DNA from: Clostridiales bacterium
Lineage (GTDB): Bacteria > Bacillota > Clostridia > Christensenellales > Borkfalkiaceae
Direction: 5' to 3'
DNA: 45,945 bases
NCBI GenBank assembly: GCA_015069505.1
Contig: SVIL01000003.1
Location: forward strand, 1 to 45,945
Every line of letters starts with the position of its first letter. Positions within the stretch are counted from its first letter, which is position 1. Positions 1 to 10,688 of this stretch are shown here, piece after piece. The position numbers were made by a program, and so were the translations under genes. The notes under the pieces were generated by a model that worked only from the letters and a program-made list of their open reading frames with translations, was not told where the DNA came from and searched no databases.

Positions 1-10
1 AAATAGGATT

Positions 11-337
11 ATGTCCTTCATCTCTGAGTGGGGAAAGGAAAAACCCTCGCTACTCATAAACCCCACCGATTTTATAAACCAACTTGGGTTTAAGGGTATG
101 ACTTCCGCCCAACTTGAATTGAGTCTTGAAGCGTTGTCGTCAGACGGGTACTTTGACTTAGTGTATTCCGACCGTCACGGCGAAAGGGTTTACTGCATAT
201 CCGTCACGAACAAGGGCAAACTGTTTAAGCGAAACGGTCAAAAAATAAAACGAAACCTTATTTATAAACTTATCGTAACCGTTGGGTTTGCAATTTTAAG
301 TTTTATTATAGGGCTAATATTAAAGGCGATTTTTTAA
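11..337 (+). CDS. Small hypothetical protein with C-terminal membrane helix
   Basis: Unrecognised 108-residue protein. Residues 1-80 look like a small soluble domain, with a helix-rich segment followed by a beta-like stretch, possibly a winged helix; this is a guess from pattern only. A basic stretch (about 73-85) precedes one strongly hydrophobic helix (about 87-106) ending at the C-terminus, so it is probably a tail-anchored cytoplasmic protein. The frame stays open upstream to the window edge, so the ATG at 11 is only the first visible start and the gene could be longer. It ends five bases before uvrB, which suggests co-transcription. No function is assigned. Confidence 0.6.
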   Translation: MSFISEWGKEKPSLLINPTDFINQLGFKGMTSAQLELSLEALSSDGYFDLVYSDRHGERVYCISVTNKGKLFKRNGQKIKRNLIYKLIVTVGFAILSFIIGLILKAIF

Positions 338-342
338 CGAGT

Positions 343-2304
343 ATGGAAAAGAGAAATTTTGTTCTGAAATCTAAATATCAACCGACGGGCGATCAACCCA
401 AAGCCATTGCGAGTTTGACCGAAGGAATCCGTGACGGACTTAGAACGCAAGTGTTGCTTGGCGTTACCGGTTCGGGCAAAACTTTTACTATGGCTAACGT
501 CATTGCAAACCTTAATCGCCCCGCACTCGTCATAGCACATAACAAGACCCTCGCCGCCCAACTTTGCAATGAGTTTAGGGAATTTTTCCCTGAGAACAGG
601 GTGGAATTTTTCGTTTCGTATTACGACTATTATCAACCCGAAGCGTATATTCCGAGTACGGATACTTACATAGAAAAAGATTTGTCTATAAACGACGAAA
701 TCGATAAACTACGCCACTCGGCGACTTGTTCACTTTCCGAGCGGTCGGATACTATCGTGGTTGCGTCCGTATCTTGTATTTACGGGCTTGGTGCACCCGA
801 AGAATATTATAGGCTTGCACTATCCATTAGACCTGACGATAATATGTCCCGAGATGAACTTATGCGTAGGCTTGTGGCTATTCAGTACACAAGGCGTGAC
901 GTGGACTTTTCACGTTCGTCGTTTAGGGTGCGTGGGGATACGGTGGATATATTCCCTTCGTCTAATACTGAAATTATTATTAGGGTGGAATTTTTTGGCG
1001 ATACCGTGGATAGGGTGTGTGAAGCGGAATTCGTTTCGGGTAGGGTTATATCCGAACTTAAACACGCCGTAATTTTCCCCGCAAGCCACTACGCCGTGGC
1101 GGAAGATAAGTTGAAATACGCAACGGCACTTATAGAGCGAGATAAGGAAGAAGAAGTTAGGTACTTTTCAGAGAGCGGAAAACTTATAGAGGCACAAAGG
1201 CTTAATCAACGCACCGACTACGACTTAGAGATGATAAAAGAGATAGGGTTTTGCCGTGGGATAGAGAATTACAGTAGGTACTTTGACGGGCGTGAAATCG
1301 GCGAACCGCCTTTTACTTTGCTCGACTACTTTCCAAAAGACTTTATCGTCTTTATCGACGAGTCGCATATGACCATACCCCAAATAGGTGCTATGTATAA
1401 CGGGGATAGGTCGAGAAAGACTAATCTTGTAAACTACGGGTTTAGGCTTAAATCGGCGTTTGATAACAGACCGCTAACCTTTGACGAGTTTGACCAAAGG
1501 GTGGGGCAAATGATTTGCGTTTCCGCAACCCCCGCCGAGTACGAACTCGGACAAGCGGGGCAAGTTGTTGAACAACTTATTCGCCCGACCGGACTTATCG
1601 ACCCTGAAATATCCGTTCGCCCGACTAAAAACCAAATCGACGACCTTTTGATAGAGATAAATAAGACGGTTGCGGACGGCGGTAGGGTACTTATAACCAC
1701 GCTTACCAAAAAGATGGCGGAAAGTTTAACCGAATACCTTAAAGAGAACGGCGTTAAAGTTAGATATATGCACAGCGATATAGACACTATGGAACGCATA
1801 GAAATCGTTTCCGCACTTCGCAACGGCGAGTTTGACGTGCTTTGCGGTATTAACCTTTTAAGGGAAGGCTTAGACCTACCCGAAGTAAAACTTGTGGCTA
1901 TACTCGATGCGGATAAGGAAGGGTTTTTGAGAAGTGAAACGTCGCTTATCCAAACTATAGGTAGGGCGGCACGAAACGCTGAGGGCAAGGTTATTATGTA
2001 CGCGGACGTTATGACGGGCAGTATGAAGCGTGCGATTGACGAGACCGAGCGTAGAAGAAAAATTCAGTCCGAGTATAATAAGAAGCACGGCATAGTGCCA
2101 AAGACTATCGTTAAAGAAGTGGTTAATTCGTTAGAGATAACCAAAAAAGCGGATAGAACCAAGGATATTAAAAAGCAAGATATCCCCGAGGAAATTGAAA
2201 AGTTAAAGGCACTTATGAAGATTGCGTCGAGTAACTTAGACTTTGAAAAGTGTATTGAAATCCGTGACACTATCGCAAAACTAAAACTTAAAATGAGAAA
2301 GTAA
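343..2304 (+). CDS. uvrB: UvrABC system protein B (excinuclease helicase subunit)
   Basis: UvrB receives damaged DNA from UvrA, verifies the lesion and recruits UvrC for incision in nucleotide excision repair. The 653-residue protein has normal family length. The Walker A motif GVTGSGKT is at residues 40-47, and the tyrosine-rich beta-hairpin that inserts between the strands follows at about 93-113 ([10 protein letters not shown]). The helicase DES-type box (FIDESH) and the later motifs ([13 protein letters not shown]) are intact. A C-terminal UVR helix-hairpin that contacts UvrC/UvrA is at about 615-650. It begins five bases after the upstream small gene, and its Shine-Dalgarno is weak. uvrA follows after 74 bases but seems to have its own promoter. 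Confidence 0.98.
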   Translation: MEKRNFVLKSKYQPTGDQPKAIASLTEGIRDGLRTQVLLGVTGSGKTFTMANVIANLNRPALVIAHNKTLAAQLCNEFREFFPENRVEFFVSYYDYYQPEAYIPSTDTYIEKDLSINDEIDKLRHSATCSLSERSDTIVVASVSCIYGLGAPEEYYRLALSIRPDDNMSRDELMRRLVAIQYTRRDVDFSRSSFRVRGDTVDIFPSSNTEIIIRVEFFGDTVDRVCEAEFVSGRVISELKHAVIFPASHYAVAEDKLKYATALIERDKEEEVRYFSESGKLIEAQRLNQRTDYDLEMIKEIGFCRGIENYSRYFDGREIGEPPFTLLDYFPKDFIVFIDESHMTIPQIGAMYNGDRSRKTNLVNYGFRLKSAFDNRPLTFDEFDQRVGQMICVSATPAEYELGQAGQVVEQLIRPTGLIDPEISVRPTKNQIDDLLIEINKTVADGGRVLITTLTKKMAESLTEYLKENGVKVRYMHSDIDTMERIEIVSALRNGEFDVLCGINLLREGLDLPEVKLVAILDADKEGFLRSETSLIQTIGRAARNAEGKVIMYADVMTGSMKRAIDETERRRKIQSEYNKKHGIVPKTIVKEVVNSLEITKKADRTKDIKKQDIPEEIEKLKALMKIASSNLDFEKCIEIRDTIAKLKLKMRK

Positions 2305-2333
2305 AATAAATCCCCCGTGTTATTTTGATTTTT

Positions 2334-2363
2334 TTGTAAAAATGGTGTATCATTTTATATAAC
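2334..2363 (+). promoter_or_regulatory. Predicted sigma-70 promoter of uvrA
   Basis: TTGTAA (2334-2339) is followed after 18 bases by TATAAC (2358-2363), in the short gap between uvrB and uvrA. A GGAG ribosome-binding site follows at 2364-2367. If used, the transcript would have a very short leader. No LexA-like box was recognised nearby. Prediction from sequence only. Confidence 0.5.
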
Positions 2364-2378
2364 GGAGAAAATTCTTGT

Positions 2379-5195
2379 ATGAAAGATTATTTAGTTATTA
2401 AAGGGGCGAGAGAAAACAACCTTAAAAATATCGACGTTAGTATTCCGAGGGATAAACTTGTAGTGCTTACGGGGTTATCGGGTAGCGGTAAATCCACGCT
2501 TGCGTTTGAGACTATATACGCCGAAGGGCAACGCAGGTACGTGGAAAGCCTTTCAAGTTACGCTCGTATGTTCTTAGGGCAAATGGAAAAGCCGGACGTG
2601 GATTCGATAGAGGGGTTGTCACCCGCAATTTCTATCGACCAAAAGACCACCTCGCATAACCCTCGCTCGACGGTGGGGACGGTTACCGAGATTTACGATT
2701 ATTTTAGGTTGCTTTTTGCAAGGGTGGGTAAGCCACATTGTCCTATGTGCGGAAAGCCCATTGAAAGACAGACCATAGACCAGATTACCGACAAGGTTAT
2801 GTCCCTTGACGAGGGCAGTAAGATTTTAATCAACGCACCCGTCGTGCGTGGCAAAAAGGGTGAGTATTCCAAAAACTTTGAAGCGTATCGCAAGAGCGGG
2901 TACGTTAGGGTAGAAGTTGACGGGATAGTTTACGACCTTGCCGAAGAAATTAAACTTGACAAAAATATTAAGCATAACATAAGCGTAGTCATAGATAGGC
3001 TTGTGGTTAAAGATGGGATTGAAAAACGGCTTTCTGATAGCATAGAGTCCGCATTAAAACTCGCAGACGGGCTTGTAGTGGTGCAAGTGGTTGGGGGTGA
3101 GTCCATACTCTTTTCCACCAAGTATTCGTGTCCTGATTGTGGGATTAGCATTGAAGAGATAGAACCGAGGCTATTTTCGTTTAACAACCCGTTCGGGGCG
3201 TGTCCTGAGTGCCACGGGCTTGGGTTTAGGAACGAGATTGACCCCGAACTTATCGTAAAGGATAAAAACAAGTCCTTGCGACAAGGTGCAATGACGGTTT
3301 CGGGTTGGAATTTAGATAGCGGCAAGATGACCGAAATGTACTTTAACTCACTTGCAAGGCATTACGGGTTTAGCCTTGATGTCCCCGTCAAAGACCTTCC
3401 GCAAGATATTTACGATATGCTTCTTTACGGGAACGGTGGGGAAAAGATTAAGATGGACTACGCCACGAGGACTTTTAGCGGTAGTTACGAATCGGCGTGG
3501 GAAGGCATTGTGCCAAACTTAGAGCGTAGGTATAGAGAGACTTCAAGCGATTACACGAAGAGTGAAATAGAAAGGTATATGACGGTCAAGCCGTGTAATA
3601 CCTGTCACGGCAAAAGGCTTAAAAAGGAAGCGTTGGCGGTTACGGTCGGGGGTAAAAATATATCAGACCTTACCGATATGTCCATCGTTGACCTTTACGA
3701 TTTTATAGAGGCGTTAGCCCTTACCGATACCGAAACTTTGATAGCAAAGCCTATCGTTAAAGAGATTAAGGCAAGGCTAACCTTTTTGAAGGACGTGGGG
3801 CTATCTTATCTAAACCTTTCAAGGACGGCTAACACCTTGTCGGGCGGCGAGGCACAGAGGATAAGGCTTGCCACACAGATAGGTAGCGGGCTTACGGGCG
3901 TATTATACATCCTTGACGAGCCGAGTATAGGGCTTCATCAACGGGATAATGAAAAGTTGCTTGCAACCCTTAAAAAGTTAAGGGATTTAGGCAACACGCT
4001 TATAGTGGTTGAGCACGACGAGGACACTATGCGGTCGGCGGATTATATCGTGGATATAGGTCCTAAGGCGGGTGTTCACGGTGGCGAAGTGGTTGCCTGC
4101 GGTAGCGTTCAGGACGTTATTAACGAGCCACGCTCAATAACCGGTGATTACCTGTCGGGTAGGCGTAAAATTGAAGTTCCGTCCGCAAGAAAACAGCCTG
4201 ACGGCAGATATTTAAGTGTTATAGGTGCAAGCCAAAATAACCTTAAAGAAATCGACGTAAACTTCCCTGTCGGTCTAATAACTGCGGTTACGGGCGTATC
4301 GGGTAGCGGTAAAAGTTCACTCGTTAACGAGGTCTTGTATCCTACGCTTGCTAATAGGTTAAACAAGGCAAAAGTGCGTGAGGGCAAGTTTAAAGAAATA
4401 CGTGGCTTAGAACATTTTGATAAGGTCATCGCAATAGACCAGTCCCCGATAGGCAGAACGCCGAGAAGTAACCCCGCAACTTATACGGGTGTGTTTTCGC
4501 ATATAAGAGATTTATTCGCATCTACCCCCGATGCAAAAGAGCGTGGGTATAAATCGGGTAGGTTTTCGTTTAACGTTTCGGGCGGTCGGTGTGAAAATTG
4601 CGAGGGTGACGGCATAATTAAGATTGAAATGCACTTCTTGCCCGATATATTCGTCCCGTGTGAAGTTTGTAAGGGTAAACGCTATAATAGGGAAACTTTG
4701 CAAGTCAAGTACAAGGGCAAAAGTATAAGCGACGTGCTTGAAATGACTGTTGACGAAGCGTGCGAATTCTTTAAGCCGATAAACGTAATTTACAATAAGA
4801 TAAAGACTTTGCAAGAAGTAGGGCTTGGGTATATCAAACTTGGGCAGAGTTCCACCACTTTATCGGGCGGCGAAGCACAAAGGGTTAAACTTGCAACCGA
4901 ACTCTCAAAGCGGGCTACGGGTAGGACAATGTATATCCTTGACGAGCCTACGACGGGGCTTCACAGTTACGACGTGGAAAAACTTTGCGGTGTGCTTAAA
5001 CGCTTGCAAGAGTCGGGCAATACCATCGTCGTAATAGAACACAACCTTGACGTAATAAAACTTGCCGACTATATCGTGGACTTAGGTCCCGAGGGCGGAA
5101 ATGCAGGTGGCACGGTGGTTGCGTGCGGTACGCCCGAAGAAGTCGCTAAGGTCAGCGAAAGCCATACCGGACGGTTTTTGAAAAAAATTTTGTAA
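2379..5195 (+). CDS. uvrA: UvrABC system protein A (damage-recognition ATPase)
   Basis: UvrA dimers scan DNA for helix distortion and load UvrB. The 938-residue protein is full length, with two ABC-type ATPase halves. The first Walker A is GLSGSGKS at residues 32-39; the second, GVSGSGKS, lies in the C-terminal half. Both LSGGEAQR signatures and both ILDEP Walker B motifs are present. Cys-X2-Cys pairs for the structural zinc modules are visible ([35 protein letters not shown]). The ATG at 2379 is 11 bases after GGAG, slightly long but the only sensible start. A strong terminator follows directly. Confidence 0.98.
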   Translation: MKDYLVIKGARENNLKNIDVSIPRDKLVVLTGLSGSGKSTLAFETIYAEGQRRYVESLSSYARMFLGQMEKPDVDSIEGLSPAISIDQKTTSHNPRSTVGTVTEIYDYFRLLFARVGKPHCPMCGKPIERQTIDQITDKVMSLDEGSKILINAPVVRGKKGEYSKNFEAYRKSGYVRVEVDGIVYDLAEEIKLDKNIKHNISVVIDRLVVKDGIEKRLSDSIESALKLADGLVVVQVVGGESILFSTKYSCPDCGISIEEIEPRLFSFNNPFGACPECHGLGFRNEIDPELIVKDKNKSLRQGAMTVSGWNLDSGKMTEMYFNSLARHYGFSLDVPVKDLPQDIYDMLLYGNGGEKIKMDYATRTFSGSYESAWEGIVPNLERRYRETSSDYTKSEIERYMTVKPCNTCHGKRLKKEALAVTVGGKNISDLTDMSIVDLYDFIEALALTDTETLIAKPIVKEIKARLTFLKDVGLSYLNLSRTANTLSGGEAQRIRLATQIGSGLTGVLYILDEPSIGLHQRDNEKLLATLKKLRDLGNTLIVVEHDEDTMRSADYIVDIGPKAGVHGGEVVACGSVQDVINEPRSITGDYLSGRRKIEVPSARKQPDGRYLSVIGASQNNLKEIDVNFPVGLITAVTGVSGSGKSSLVNEVLYPTLANRLNKAKVREGKFKEIRGLEHFDKVIAIDQSPIGRTPRSNPATYTGVFSHIRDLFASTPDAKERGYKSGRFSFNVSGGRCENCEGDGIIKIEMHFLPDIFVPCEVCKGKRYNRETLQVKYKGKSISDVLEMTVDEACEFFKPINVIYNKIKTLQEVGLGYIKLGQSSTTLSGGEAQRVKLATELSKRATGRTMYILDEPTTGLHSYDVEKLCGVLKRLQESGNTIVVIEHNLDVIKLADYIVDLGPEGGNAGGTVVACGTPEEVAKVSESHTGRFLKKIL

Positions 5196-5201
5196 AAATT
5201 G

Positions 5202-5231
5202 AAAAATCCTCAACGAGTGTTGAGGATTTTT
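5202..5231 (+). terminator. Rho-independent terminator after uvrA
   Basis: A perfect 13-base-pair stem (5202-5214 with 5219-5231) with loop GAGT ends in a run of T. It lies seven bases after the uvrA stop codon and closes the uvrB-uvrA region. Confidence 0.9.
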
Positions 5232-5277
5232 GACTTTTATATATTAATATATAAAAAATTTTTCTAAAAAAAAGGGT

Positions 5278-5305
5278 TTGACGAATTTTTAGAGTATATT
5301 ATAGC
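5278..5305 (+). promoter_or_regulatory. Candidate promoter of the dGTPase-primase-sigma cluster
   Basis: TTGACG (5278-5283) and TATAGC (5300-5305) are separated by 16 bases in an AT-rich gap. Its expected start of transcription, about 5311-5313, lies after the first ATG at 5308, so if this promoter is real translation would begin at ATG 5320 with almost no leader. The -10 box is weak. Confidence 0.4.
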
Positions 5306-5307
5306 GG

Positions 5308-6315
5308 ATGGTGGAAAAGATGATTGATAAAACTTATGAGATTGAGGAAAAGTTTTTATCTAAGTTTGCGGTGAAATCGAGTGAAACCGTGGGTAGGCTT
5401 CGTAAAGAAGAACCTTGCCCTATGCGTACCCCTTTTCAACGGGATAGGGATAGGATTATTCACTGCAAGGCTTTCCGTAGGCTTAAAAACAAGACTCAGG
5501 TATTCTTTTCGCCAGAGGGCGATCACTTCCGCACACGCCTTACGCACACCCTTAACGTTTCGCAAGTGGCAAGGGGGATAGCAAGGGCGTTGTCGCTTAA
5601 CGAGGATTTGACCGAGGCGATTGCATTAGGTCACGATTTGGGGCATACCCCGTTCGGGCATTCGGGCGAGCGGATACTTAACGACCTTAACCCCAAAGGC
5701 TTTTCGCATAACGTTCAGTCGGGTAGGGTGGTTGACTTTTTGGAATCTGACGGCAAGGGACTTAACCTTACTAGAGAGGTTGTTGACGGGATTGTAAACC
5801 ACAAGTCGGACACCGTTGCAAAGACCTTAGAAGGTAGGGCGGTGAGCCTTGCGGATAGAATTGCGTATATTAACCACGATATTGACGACGCTATTGATAG
5901 TGGGTTTATTACGCAGGCGGACTTGCCAAAAGATTGCGTTGAGGTTTTAGGCGAAACTTCAAGCAAGCGTATAAATAAAATGATTTACTCAATATTCCTT
6001 GAATCGGACGGCAAAAACCAAGTCAAAATGCAAGACGAGGTTTTTGAAGCGACGATGAACCTTAGAGCGTTTTTGTTTGAAAGGGTTTATCGCACCAAAC
6101 CGTTTTTGGACGAGGAAGAACGTGCGGGGCGGATGATTTCGGTACTGTACGAGTATTATAAAAAGAACTTAAATTTTCTGCCCGCATTTTATCGTAGCGT
6201 GGCGGATACTGACGGCGTTGACACGGCTGTCAGCGATTACATATCAAGTATGTCGGACGGGTTCGTGGTAAAAATCTTTACCGAACTTTTCGTGCCGAAG
6301 AACTGGAAATTATAA
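5308..6315 (+). CDS. dgt: dGTP triphosphohydrolase-like HD-domain protein
   Basis: Predicted deoxynucleoside-triphosphate triphosphohydrolase of the Dgt-like class, cleaving dNTP to deoxynucleoside and triphosphate. The HD metal site is visible: His80 in LTHTLNVSQ, His109-Asp110 in LGHDLGHTPFGH, and an Asp in the ADRIAYINHD region. The N-terminal FQRDRDRIIH-KAFRRLKNKTQVF block is typical of the family. It is 335 residues, within the range of short Gram-positive forms. ATG 5308 is reported; ATG 5320 (four codons later) fits the candidate promoter better. It is followed one base after its stop by dnaG, an order common in Clostridia, linking nucleotide-pool control with replication priming. The exact substrate is unknown. 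Confidence 0.88.
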   Translation: MVEKMIDKTYEIEEKFLSKFAVKSSETVGRLRKEEPCPMRTPFQRDRDRIIHCKAFRRLKNKTQVFFSPEGDHFRTRLTHTLNVSQVARGIARALSLNEDLTEAIALGHDLGHTPFGHSGERILNDLNPKGFSHNVQSGRVVDFLESDGKGLNLTREVVDGIVNHKSDTVAKTLEGRAVSLADRIAYINHDIDDAIDSGFITQADLPKDCVEVLGETSSKRINKMIYSIFLESDGKNQVKMQDEVFEATMNLRAFLFERVYRTKPFLDEEERAGRMISVLYEYYKKNLNFLPAFYRSVADTDGVDTAVSDYISSMSDGFVVKIFTELFVPKNWKL

Positions 6316-6316
6316 G

Positions 6317-8095
6317 ATGAAAGGGTTTGACGCAAAATTTATTGAAGAACTGAAAAATAAAAACGATATCGTCGATACGGTCGGAAGATACGTGCATTTA
6401 GAACAGCGTGGCGGGAACTTTTGGGGGCGTTGCCCTTTCCATCACGAGAAAACTGCGTCTTTTTCAGTAAACTCTACCGACCAGTTTTACTATTGTTTCG
6501 GTTGTCATAAGAGTGGGGACGTTATAAGTTTTATTATGGAAATCGAATCCCTTGACTTTAACGACGCGGTTAGGTACCTTGCGGAAAAGGCAAACGTGCC
6601 GCTACCCGAAATAAAGTATGACGACGAAAAGGTTAAAGAACAGAAAGAAAAACGGCAAAGGCTTATAAGTTGTATGCGTGAGACGGCGTTGTTTTACGTT
6701 AAAACTTTGCGTAGCGGTAGCGGGGCAAAACATTTGGAATACGCACTTGGTAGAAAACTTACGCCCGATACTATCTTGAAATTCGGTATGGGTGCTTCGC
6801 CCGATTTTAATTCTTTACCTGCTCATTTAAAATCAAAGGGCTATACTAACGAAGAAATCGTTTCAAGCGGTGCTTGTGGCGAAAAGGACGGTAGGTGTTT
6901 TGACTGGATGGGTAAACGCTTGGTTATTCCGTTAGTTGACCAGTTTGGGAACGTAATATCTTTTGCGGGTAGGCGTATAGACGGGATTAAAGAGCAAAAG
7001 TACATAAACACAAAAGAGTCCTCGATATTTTCAAAAGGTAAAACCTTCTTTAATATCAACAACCTAAAAAAACTTAAAAACGAAAAGGGACTTGATTCGG
7101 TCATTATCGTTGAAGGGCATTTGGACGTGGTTTCGCTCGTGCAAGCGGGGATTGAAAACGTAGTCGCAAGTATGGGTACGGCACTTACCAAAGACCAAGC
7201 GAGAATACTCAAACGATACACGGACAAGGTGTTTATCAGTTACGACGGCGATGCTTCAGGACAAAAGGCGACAATTCGTGGTTTAGAAATTTTGAGCGAA
7301 GAAGGTATTGAAGTCAAAGTCGTTTCTATGCCAGAAGGGCTTGACCCCGACGACGTTATAAAGACGCACGGCGTAGAGGGATACAAACTTTTATTGTCAG
7401 AGGCAAAACTGCTTATAGACTTTAAGATAGAAGTGTTAAAGAGATCGTTAGATCTTAAAACGGTTGACGGCAAAAGGAAGTTCGTTTCTGGGGCTGTAAA
7501 GATTATCAAGGAAAGCCCCTCGCCCGCAGAACAAGAGGACCTGTTAAAGACGGTGCGTAATCTTACTGGTGTAACGCTTGAAGCCTTAAAGCGTGAACTA
7601 TACGCTTCGCCCGAAAGTCAGCAAGTAGAGGCTAAAACCGAAACGCCTATGTTTACGGATAATACCGGAGATAGAAGCACGCTTGCTTCAAGATTCGTTT
7701 TGTCGGCGTATTTGTTTGGTAAACCGTACGCTATGGAAACGGATATTAACGGGATAGAGTTTGGTTTGCCCGTGCATAAAGAAATAAAAGATTATATTTT
7801 GCAAAAAATAAAATTAGGCGAGAAGCCAAGGTTTAGCGACCTTTACGAACTCGTTTCAGACGAAGACAAGGACGAACTCTCTCGAATTGCGGGTATGGAA
7901 GCGGAAGAAAATAAAAAGGTTGACCAAACGACTTATTTTTCCGATTGTGTTAGGACAATAAAACTTGATAAGATTAATAGTGAAATCGAAAAACTTAACG
8001 GGCTTTTTAAATCTGAAACGGACACCGAGAAGCGTAGAGAGATAGCAAAAGAACTATCGCAAAAATTAGCACAAAAGAATAAATTAACCAAATAG
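6317..8095 (+). CDS. dnaG: DNA primase
   Basis: DnaG makes RNA primers for the replication fork. The N-terminal CHC2 zinc ribbon is intact (Cys39-X2-His42-X17-Cys60-X2-Cys63). The TOPRIM catalytic core follows with VEGHLDVV (catalytic Glu) and ISYDGDASGQKA (Asp pair). The C-terminal part, from about 430, is diverged and helical, as expected for the helicase-binding domain. At 592 residues it is normal size. The start lies one base after the dgt stop, so it is probably translationally coupled. rpoD follows 29 bases later; primase next to the main sigma factor is the classical macromolecular-synthesis arrangement. Confidence 0.97.
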   Translation: MKGFDAKFIEELKNKNDIVDTVGRYVHLEQRGGNFWGRCPFHHEKTASFSVNSTDQFYYCFGCHKSGDVISFIMEIESLDFNDAVRYLAEKANVPLPEIKYDDEKVKEQKEKRQRLISCMRETALFYVKTLRSGSGAKHLEYALGRKLTPDTILKFGMGASPDFNSLPAHLKSKGYTNEEIVSSGACGEKDGRCFDWMGKRLVIPLVDQFGNVISFAGRRIDGIKEQKYINTKESSIFSKGKTFFNINNLKKLKNEKGLDSVIIVEGHLDVVSLVQAGIENVVASMGTALTKDQARILKRYTDKVFISYDGDASGQKATIRGLEILSEEGIEVKVVSMPEGLDPDDVIKTHGVEGYKLLLSEAKLLIDFKIEVLKRSLDLKTVDGKRKFVSGAVKIIKESPSPAEQEDLLKTVRNLTGVTLEALKRELYASPESQQVEAKTETPMFTDNTGDRSTLASRFVLSAYLFGKPYAMETDINGIEFGLPVHKEIKDYILQKIKLGEKPRFSDLYELVSDEDKDELSRIAGMEAEENKKVDQTTYFSDCVRTIKLDKINSEIEKLNGLFKSETDTEKRREIAKELSQKLAQKNKLTK

Positions 8096-8124
8096 AGTTT
8101 TGAGAAACGAAAGGAGAAGAATAT

Positions 8125-9252
8125 ATGCAAGAAAAAGTTAAAAATGATGAAATGATGAGCGTTACTTCAGCACCTATGGTGGGTGCGGAAATTAGTGACG
8201 AAGCCCACGCTAATCTATTGAACGACGTTATCGTTGACGTTATTTTAGAGTTCAAGAAAAGCGGAAGCATATCCACCGACGTTCTTTTTGATAAACTTGA
8301 AAAGGTGCAAGCAACCCCAAGTGAACTTGAAAATATCTACAAGACCATTGAGGATGCGGGCATTCAAATTATAAACGAATATGAAAGGGACAAGAATCTT
8401 TACGACGAAATCTTAAAAGAAGTCAGTATGGACGACCCCGTAAAGATGTACCTTAAAGATATAGGTAAATACCCGCTTTTGCAACCTGATGAGGAAACTG
8501 AACTTGCCAAGAAGATGATGGACGGCGACGAACTTGCTAAAAGGGCGTTGTCAGAAGCAAATCTAAGGCTTGTTGTTTCTATTGCAAAAAGGTATATGGG
8601 TAGGGGTATGCAATTCCTTGACCTTATTCAAGAGGGTAACTTAGGGCTTATGAAAGCGGTTGAAAAATTCGACTATCAAAAGGGCTTTAAGTTTTCAACC
8701 TATGCGACGTGGTGGATAAGACAAGCGATAACCCGTGCTATCGCAGACCAAGCAAGGACTATTCGTATCCCCGTGCATATGGTCGAAACCATCAATAAGT
8801 TAATCCGTATATCGAGAAGGCTTTTGCAAGAATTAGGGCGTGAACCCACACCCGAAGAAATTGCAAAGGAAATGGATATTACCGAGGAAAGGGTAAGGGA
8901 AATTCAAAAGATTGCCCAAGACCCCGTTTCTTTGGAAACGCCTATCGGTGAAGAAGAAGACAGTCACCTTGCGGACTTTATTGAGGACGAGGATAGCACT
9001 AAGCCTACAGATGCCGTTTCGTTTACTATGCTTAAAGAACAACTTATCGGCGTTTTGGATACGCTTACCCCTCGAGAGGAAAAGGTTTTGAGGTTGCGTT
9101 ACGGTCTTGACGACGGCAGGCCGAGGACTTTAGAAGAAGTTGGTAAAGAGTTTAACGTTACTCGTGAACGTATTCGTCAAATCGAAGCCAAGGCGTTGAG
9201 AAAACTTCGTCACCCAAGCCGCTCTAAAAGGCTTAAAGACTTTTTGGACTAA
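8125..9252 (+). CDS. rpoD: RNA polymerase primary sigma factor (sigma-70/SigA)
   Basis: The 375-residue protein is the size of Gram-positive SigA. Region 1.2 begins at about 109 ([12 protein letters not shown]). Region 2 contains the core-binding and -10 recognition helices ([30 protein letters not shown]). Region 3 follows, then region 4.2 with the -35 helix-turn-helix ([20 protein letters not shown]). A good AAAGGAG site precedes the ATG. The stop codon overlaps the trmK start in TAATG. The many near-consensus promoters in this window fit this factor as the main regulator. Confidence 0.98.
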   Translation: MQEKVKNDEMMSVTSAPMVGAEISDEAHANLLNDVIVDVILEFKKSGSISTDVLFDKLEKVQATPSELENIYKTIEDAGIQIINEYERDKNLYDEILKEVSMDDPVKMYLKDIGKYPLLQPDEETELAKKMMDGDELAKRALSEANLRLVVSIAKRYMGRGMQFLDLIQEGNLGLMKAVEKFDYQKGFKFSTYATWWIRQAITRAIADQARTIRIPVHMVETINKLIRISRRLLQELGREPTPEEIAKEMDITEERVREIQKIAQDPVSLETPIGEEEDSHLADFIEDEDSTKPTDAVSFTMLKEQLIGVLDTLTPREEKVLRLRYGLDDGRPRTLEEVGKEFNVTRERIRQIEAKALRKLRHPSRSKRLKDFLD

Positions 9253-9893
9253 TGACTACTCGTCTTGAAGAAATTTTTTCCGTTTTGCCTACTTGCGGTG
9301 CGTTTGCGGACGTTGGTTGCGACCACGGTTATATCGCAAAGGCTATGCTTGATAGGGGCAAATGTGAGTTCGCGGTTATATCGGACATAAGCAAAAAATG
9401 TTTGGAAAAAGCGGAAAATCTTTTGAGTGATTATATCCGTCAAGGCAAAGCCCTAAGCGTTGTTTCGGACGGGCTTAAAGGGGTTAGAGAGGTTGACTTA
9501 TGCCTTATCGCCGGTATGGGCGGTGAGGAAATCGTCTCAATTATAAACTCTGCACCTTTCTTGCCCAAAAGGTTGGTTTTGCAACCGATGAAAAACTGTG
9601 ATAAGGTTAGGGTATGCGTTGTTAAAGCGGGGTATAAAGTCGTAAAGGACTACTGTTTTACGGACGGCAAAAAGTACTACGACCTTATGGTTTTGGAAAG
9701 GGGTAAAGACTCTCTTACAGAAGAAGAAATTGAGTTTGGGCGGACGAACTTGCTTTTGCGACCCGATGCTTTTTTAATGCGGAACAGAGAGGTCGTTAGG
9801 CGTTACGATAGCCTTGCCAACGACGAAAAATTAAGCCTAAACGATAGACAGGCTTTTTTAGAAAAGGCGGAGAAGTTGAAAAATTATGTTTAG
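9252..9893 (+). CDS. trmK: tRNA (adenine(22)-N1)-methyltransferase
   Basis: TrmK transfers a methyl group from S-adenosylmethionine to A22 in the D-arm of certain tRNAs. The AdoMet-binding motif is seen as FADVGCDHGYI near residues 18-28, followed by an acidic residue in the next strand (VISDIS) and a GMGG motif near residue 90. The 213-residue length is close to the family. Its ATG overlaps the rpoD stop by one base and its 3' end overlaps the next gene by eight bases. The trmK-nif3 pair downstream of rpoD is a widespread Bacillota arrangement. Confidence 0.92.
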   Translation: MTTRLEEIFSVLPTCGAFADVGCDHGYIAKAMLDRGKCEFAVISDISKKCLEKAENLLSDYIRQGKALSVVSDGLKGVREVDLCLIAGMGGEEIVSIINSAPFLPKRLVLQPMKNCDKVRVCVVKAGYKVVKDYCFTDGKKYYDLMVLERGKDSLTEEEIEFGRTNLLLRPDAFLMRNREVVRRYDSLANDEKLSLNDRQAFLEKAEKLKNYV

Positions 9894-10677
9894 TTTAGAT
9901 AAATTTTTTGAAGTGCTTGACCGTTTGGCACCCTTGTCGCTGAGTAAACGTATGATTGAACTTGGCAACTACGATAATAGCGGAATACTTATAAAGACGC
10001 ATAGTGAGTGCAAGGGCGTTTTGTTTGCGTTGGACTTATCCAAAGAGGTCGTTGACAGGGCGGTTAGGCTTAAATGCGACACAGTGGTAACCCACCACCC
10101 CGCAATATATAACCCCTTGTCAAGTCTTTCGGTAGAAGACGCGTCTTCAAGGACGGTTACGTACGCGGTCAAGAAGAATTTGAACGTTATAAGTATGCAC
10201 TTAAACCTTGACGTTGCGGACGGTGGAATTGACGACTGTTTAAGGGTGGGGCTTGGCGGAAACAAGTATAAAATTTTAGAGTACGTCACCGAACTTAACG
10301 GGTACGGACGGCTTTTCGATATTACGCCCTTAAAACTTTGCGAATTTAAAAGTAAAATACAAGACCGCTTTAACACCAAAAAGGTCGTATGCTACGGCGG
10401 TCGCAACAGGGTTATAAAAAAGGTGGCAAGTTTTTGTGGTGGCGGATCTTCCCATGCGGATAGTGCCGTTAGAGGGGGTATAGACGCGGACGTTGTCGTT
10501 ACATCGGACGTGCCACATCACGTAATTAAAAACGTTATTGATAGCGGAAAGTGTTTGGTTATACTTCCGCACTACGCCTCGGAAGAATACGGATTTAAGA
10601 AGTATTTTGAGAGAGTGAAAGAAGGGGTTTTGGGGGCTGTCCCGACCCATTATTATGACGATAAAAGATTCAGATAA
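9886..10677 (+). CDS. Nif3-like dinuclear metal centre protein
   Basis: Member of the Nif3/YqfO/YbgI family with a two-metal site; some members are described as GTP cyclohydrolase-like, but the biological role is uncertain. Metal ligands are visible as VTHHPAIY (about residues 67-74), MHLNLDVADGG (about 105-115), and a late LPHYASEEYG motif supplying His and Glu. At 263 residues this is the short form without the PII-like insertion found in B. subtilis YqfO. It overlaps trmK by eight bases and precedes the zinc-ribbon gene by 11 bases. Confidence 0.93.
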   Translation: MFSLDKFFEVLDRLAPLSLSKRMIELGNYDNSGILIKTHSECKGVLFALDLSKEVVDRAVRLKCDTVVTHHPAIYNPLSSLSVEDASSRTVTYAVKKNLNVISMHLNLDVADGGIDDCLRVGLGGNKYKILEYVTELNGYGRLFDITPLKLCEFKSKIQDRFNTKKVVCYGGRNRVIKKVASFCGGGSSHADSAVRGGIDADVVVTSDVPHHVIKNVIDSGKCLVILPHYASEEYGFKKYFERVKEGVLGAVPTHYYDDKRFR

Positions 10678-10688
10678 GGAGAATTTTT

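Noticed and set aside
1434-1988. Minus-strand open frame of 184 codons inside uvrB
   Set aside because: Antisense to conserved helicase motifs, Ser-rich product resembling no protein; a reading-frame shadow.
8125-8400. Separate promoter or terminator between dnaG and rpoD
   Set aside because: The 29-base gap holds only a ribosome-binding site, so co-transcription is more likely.
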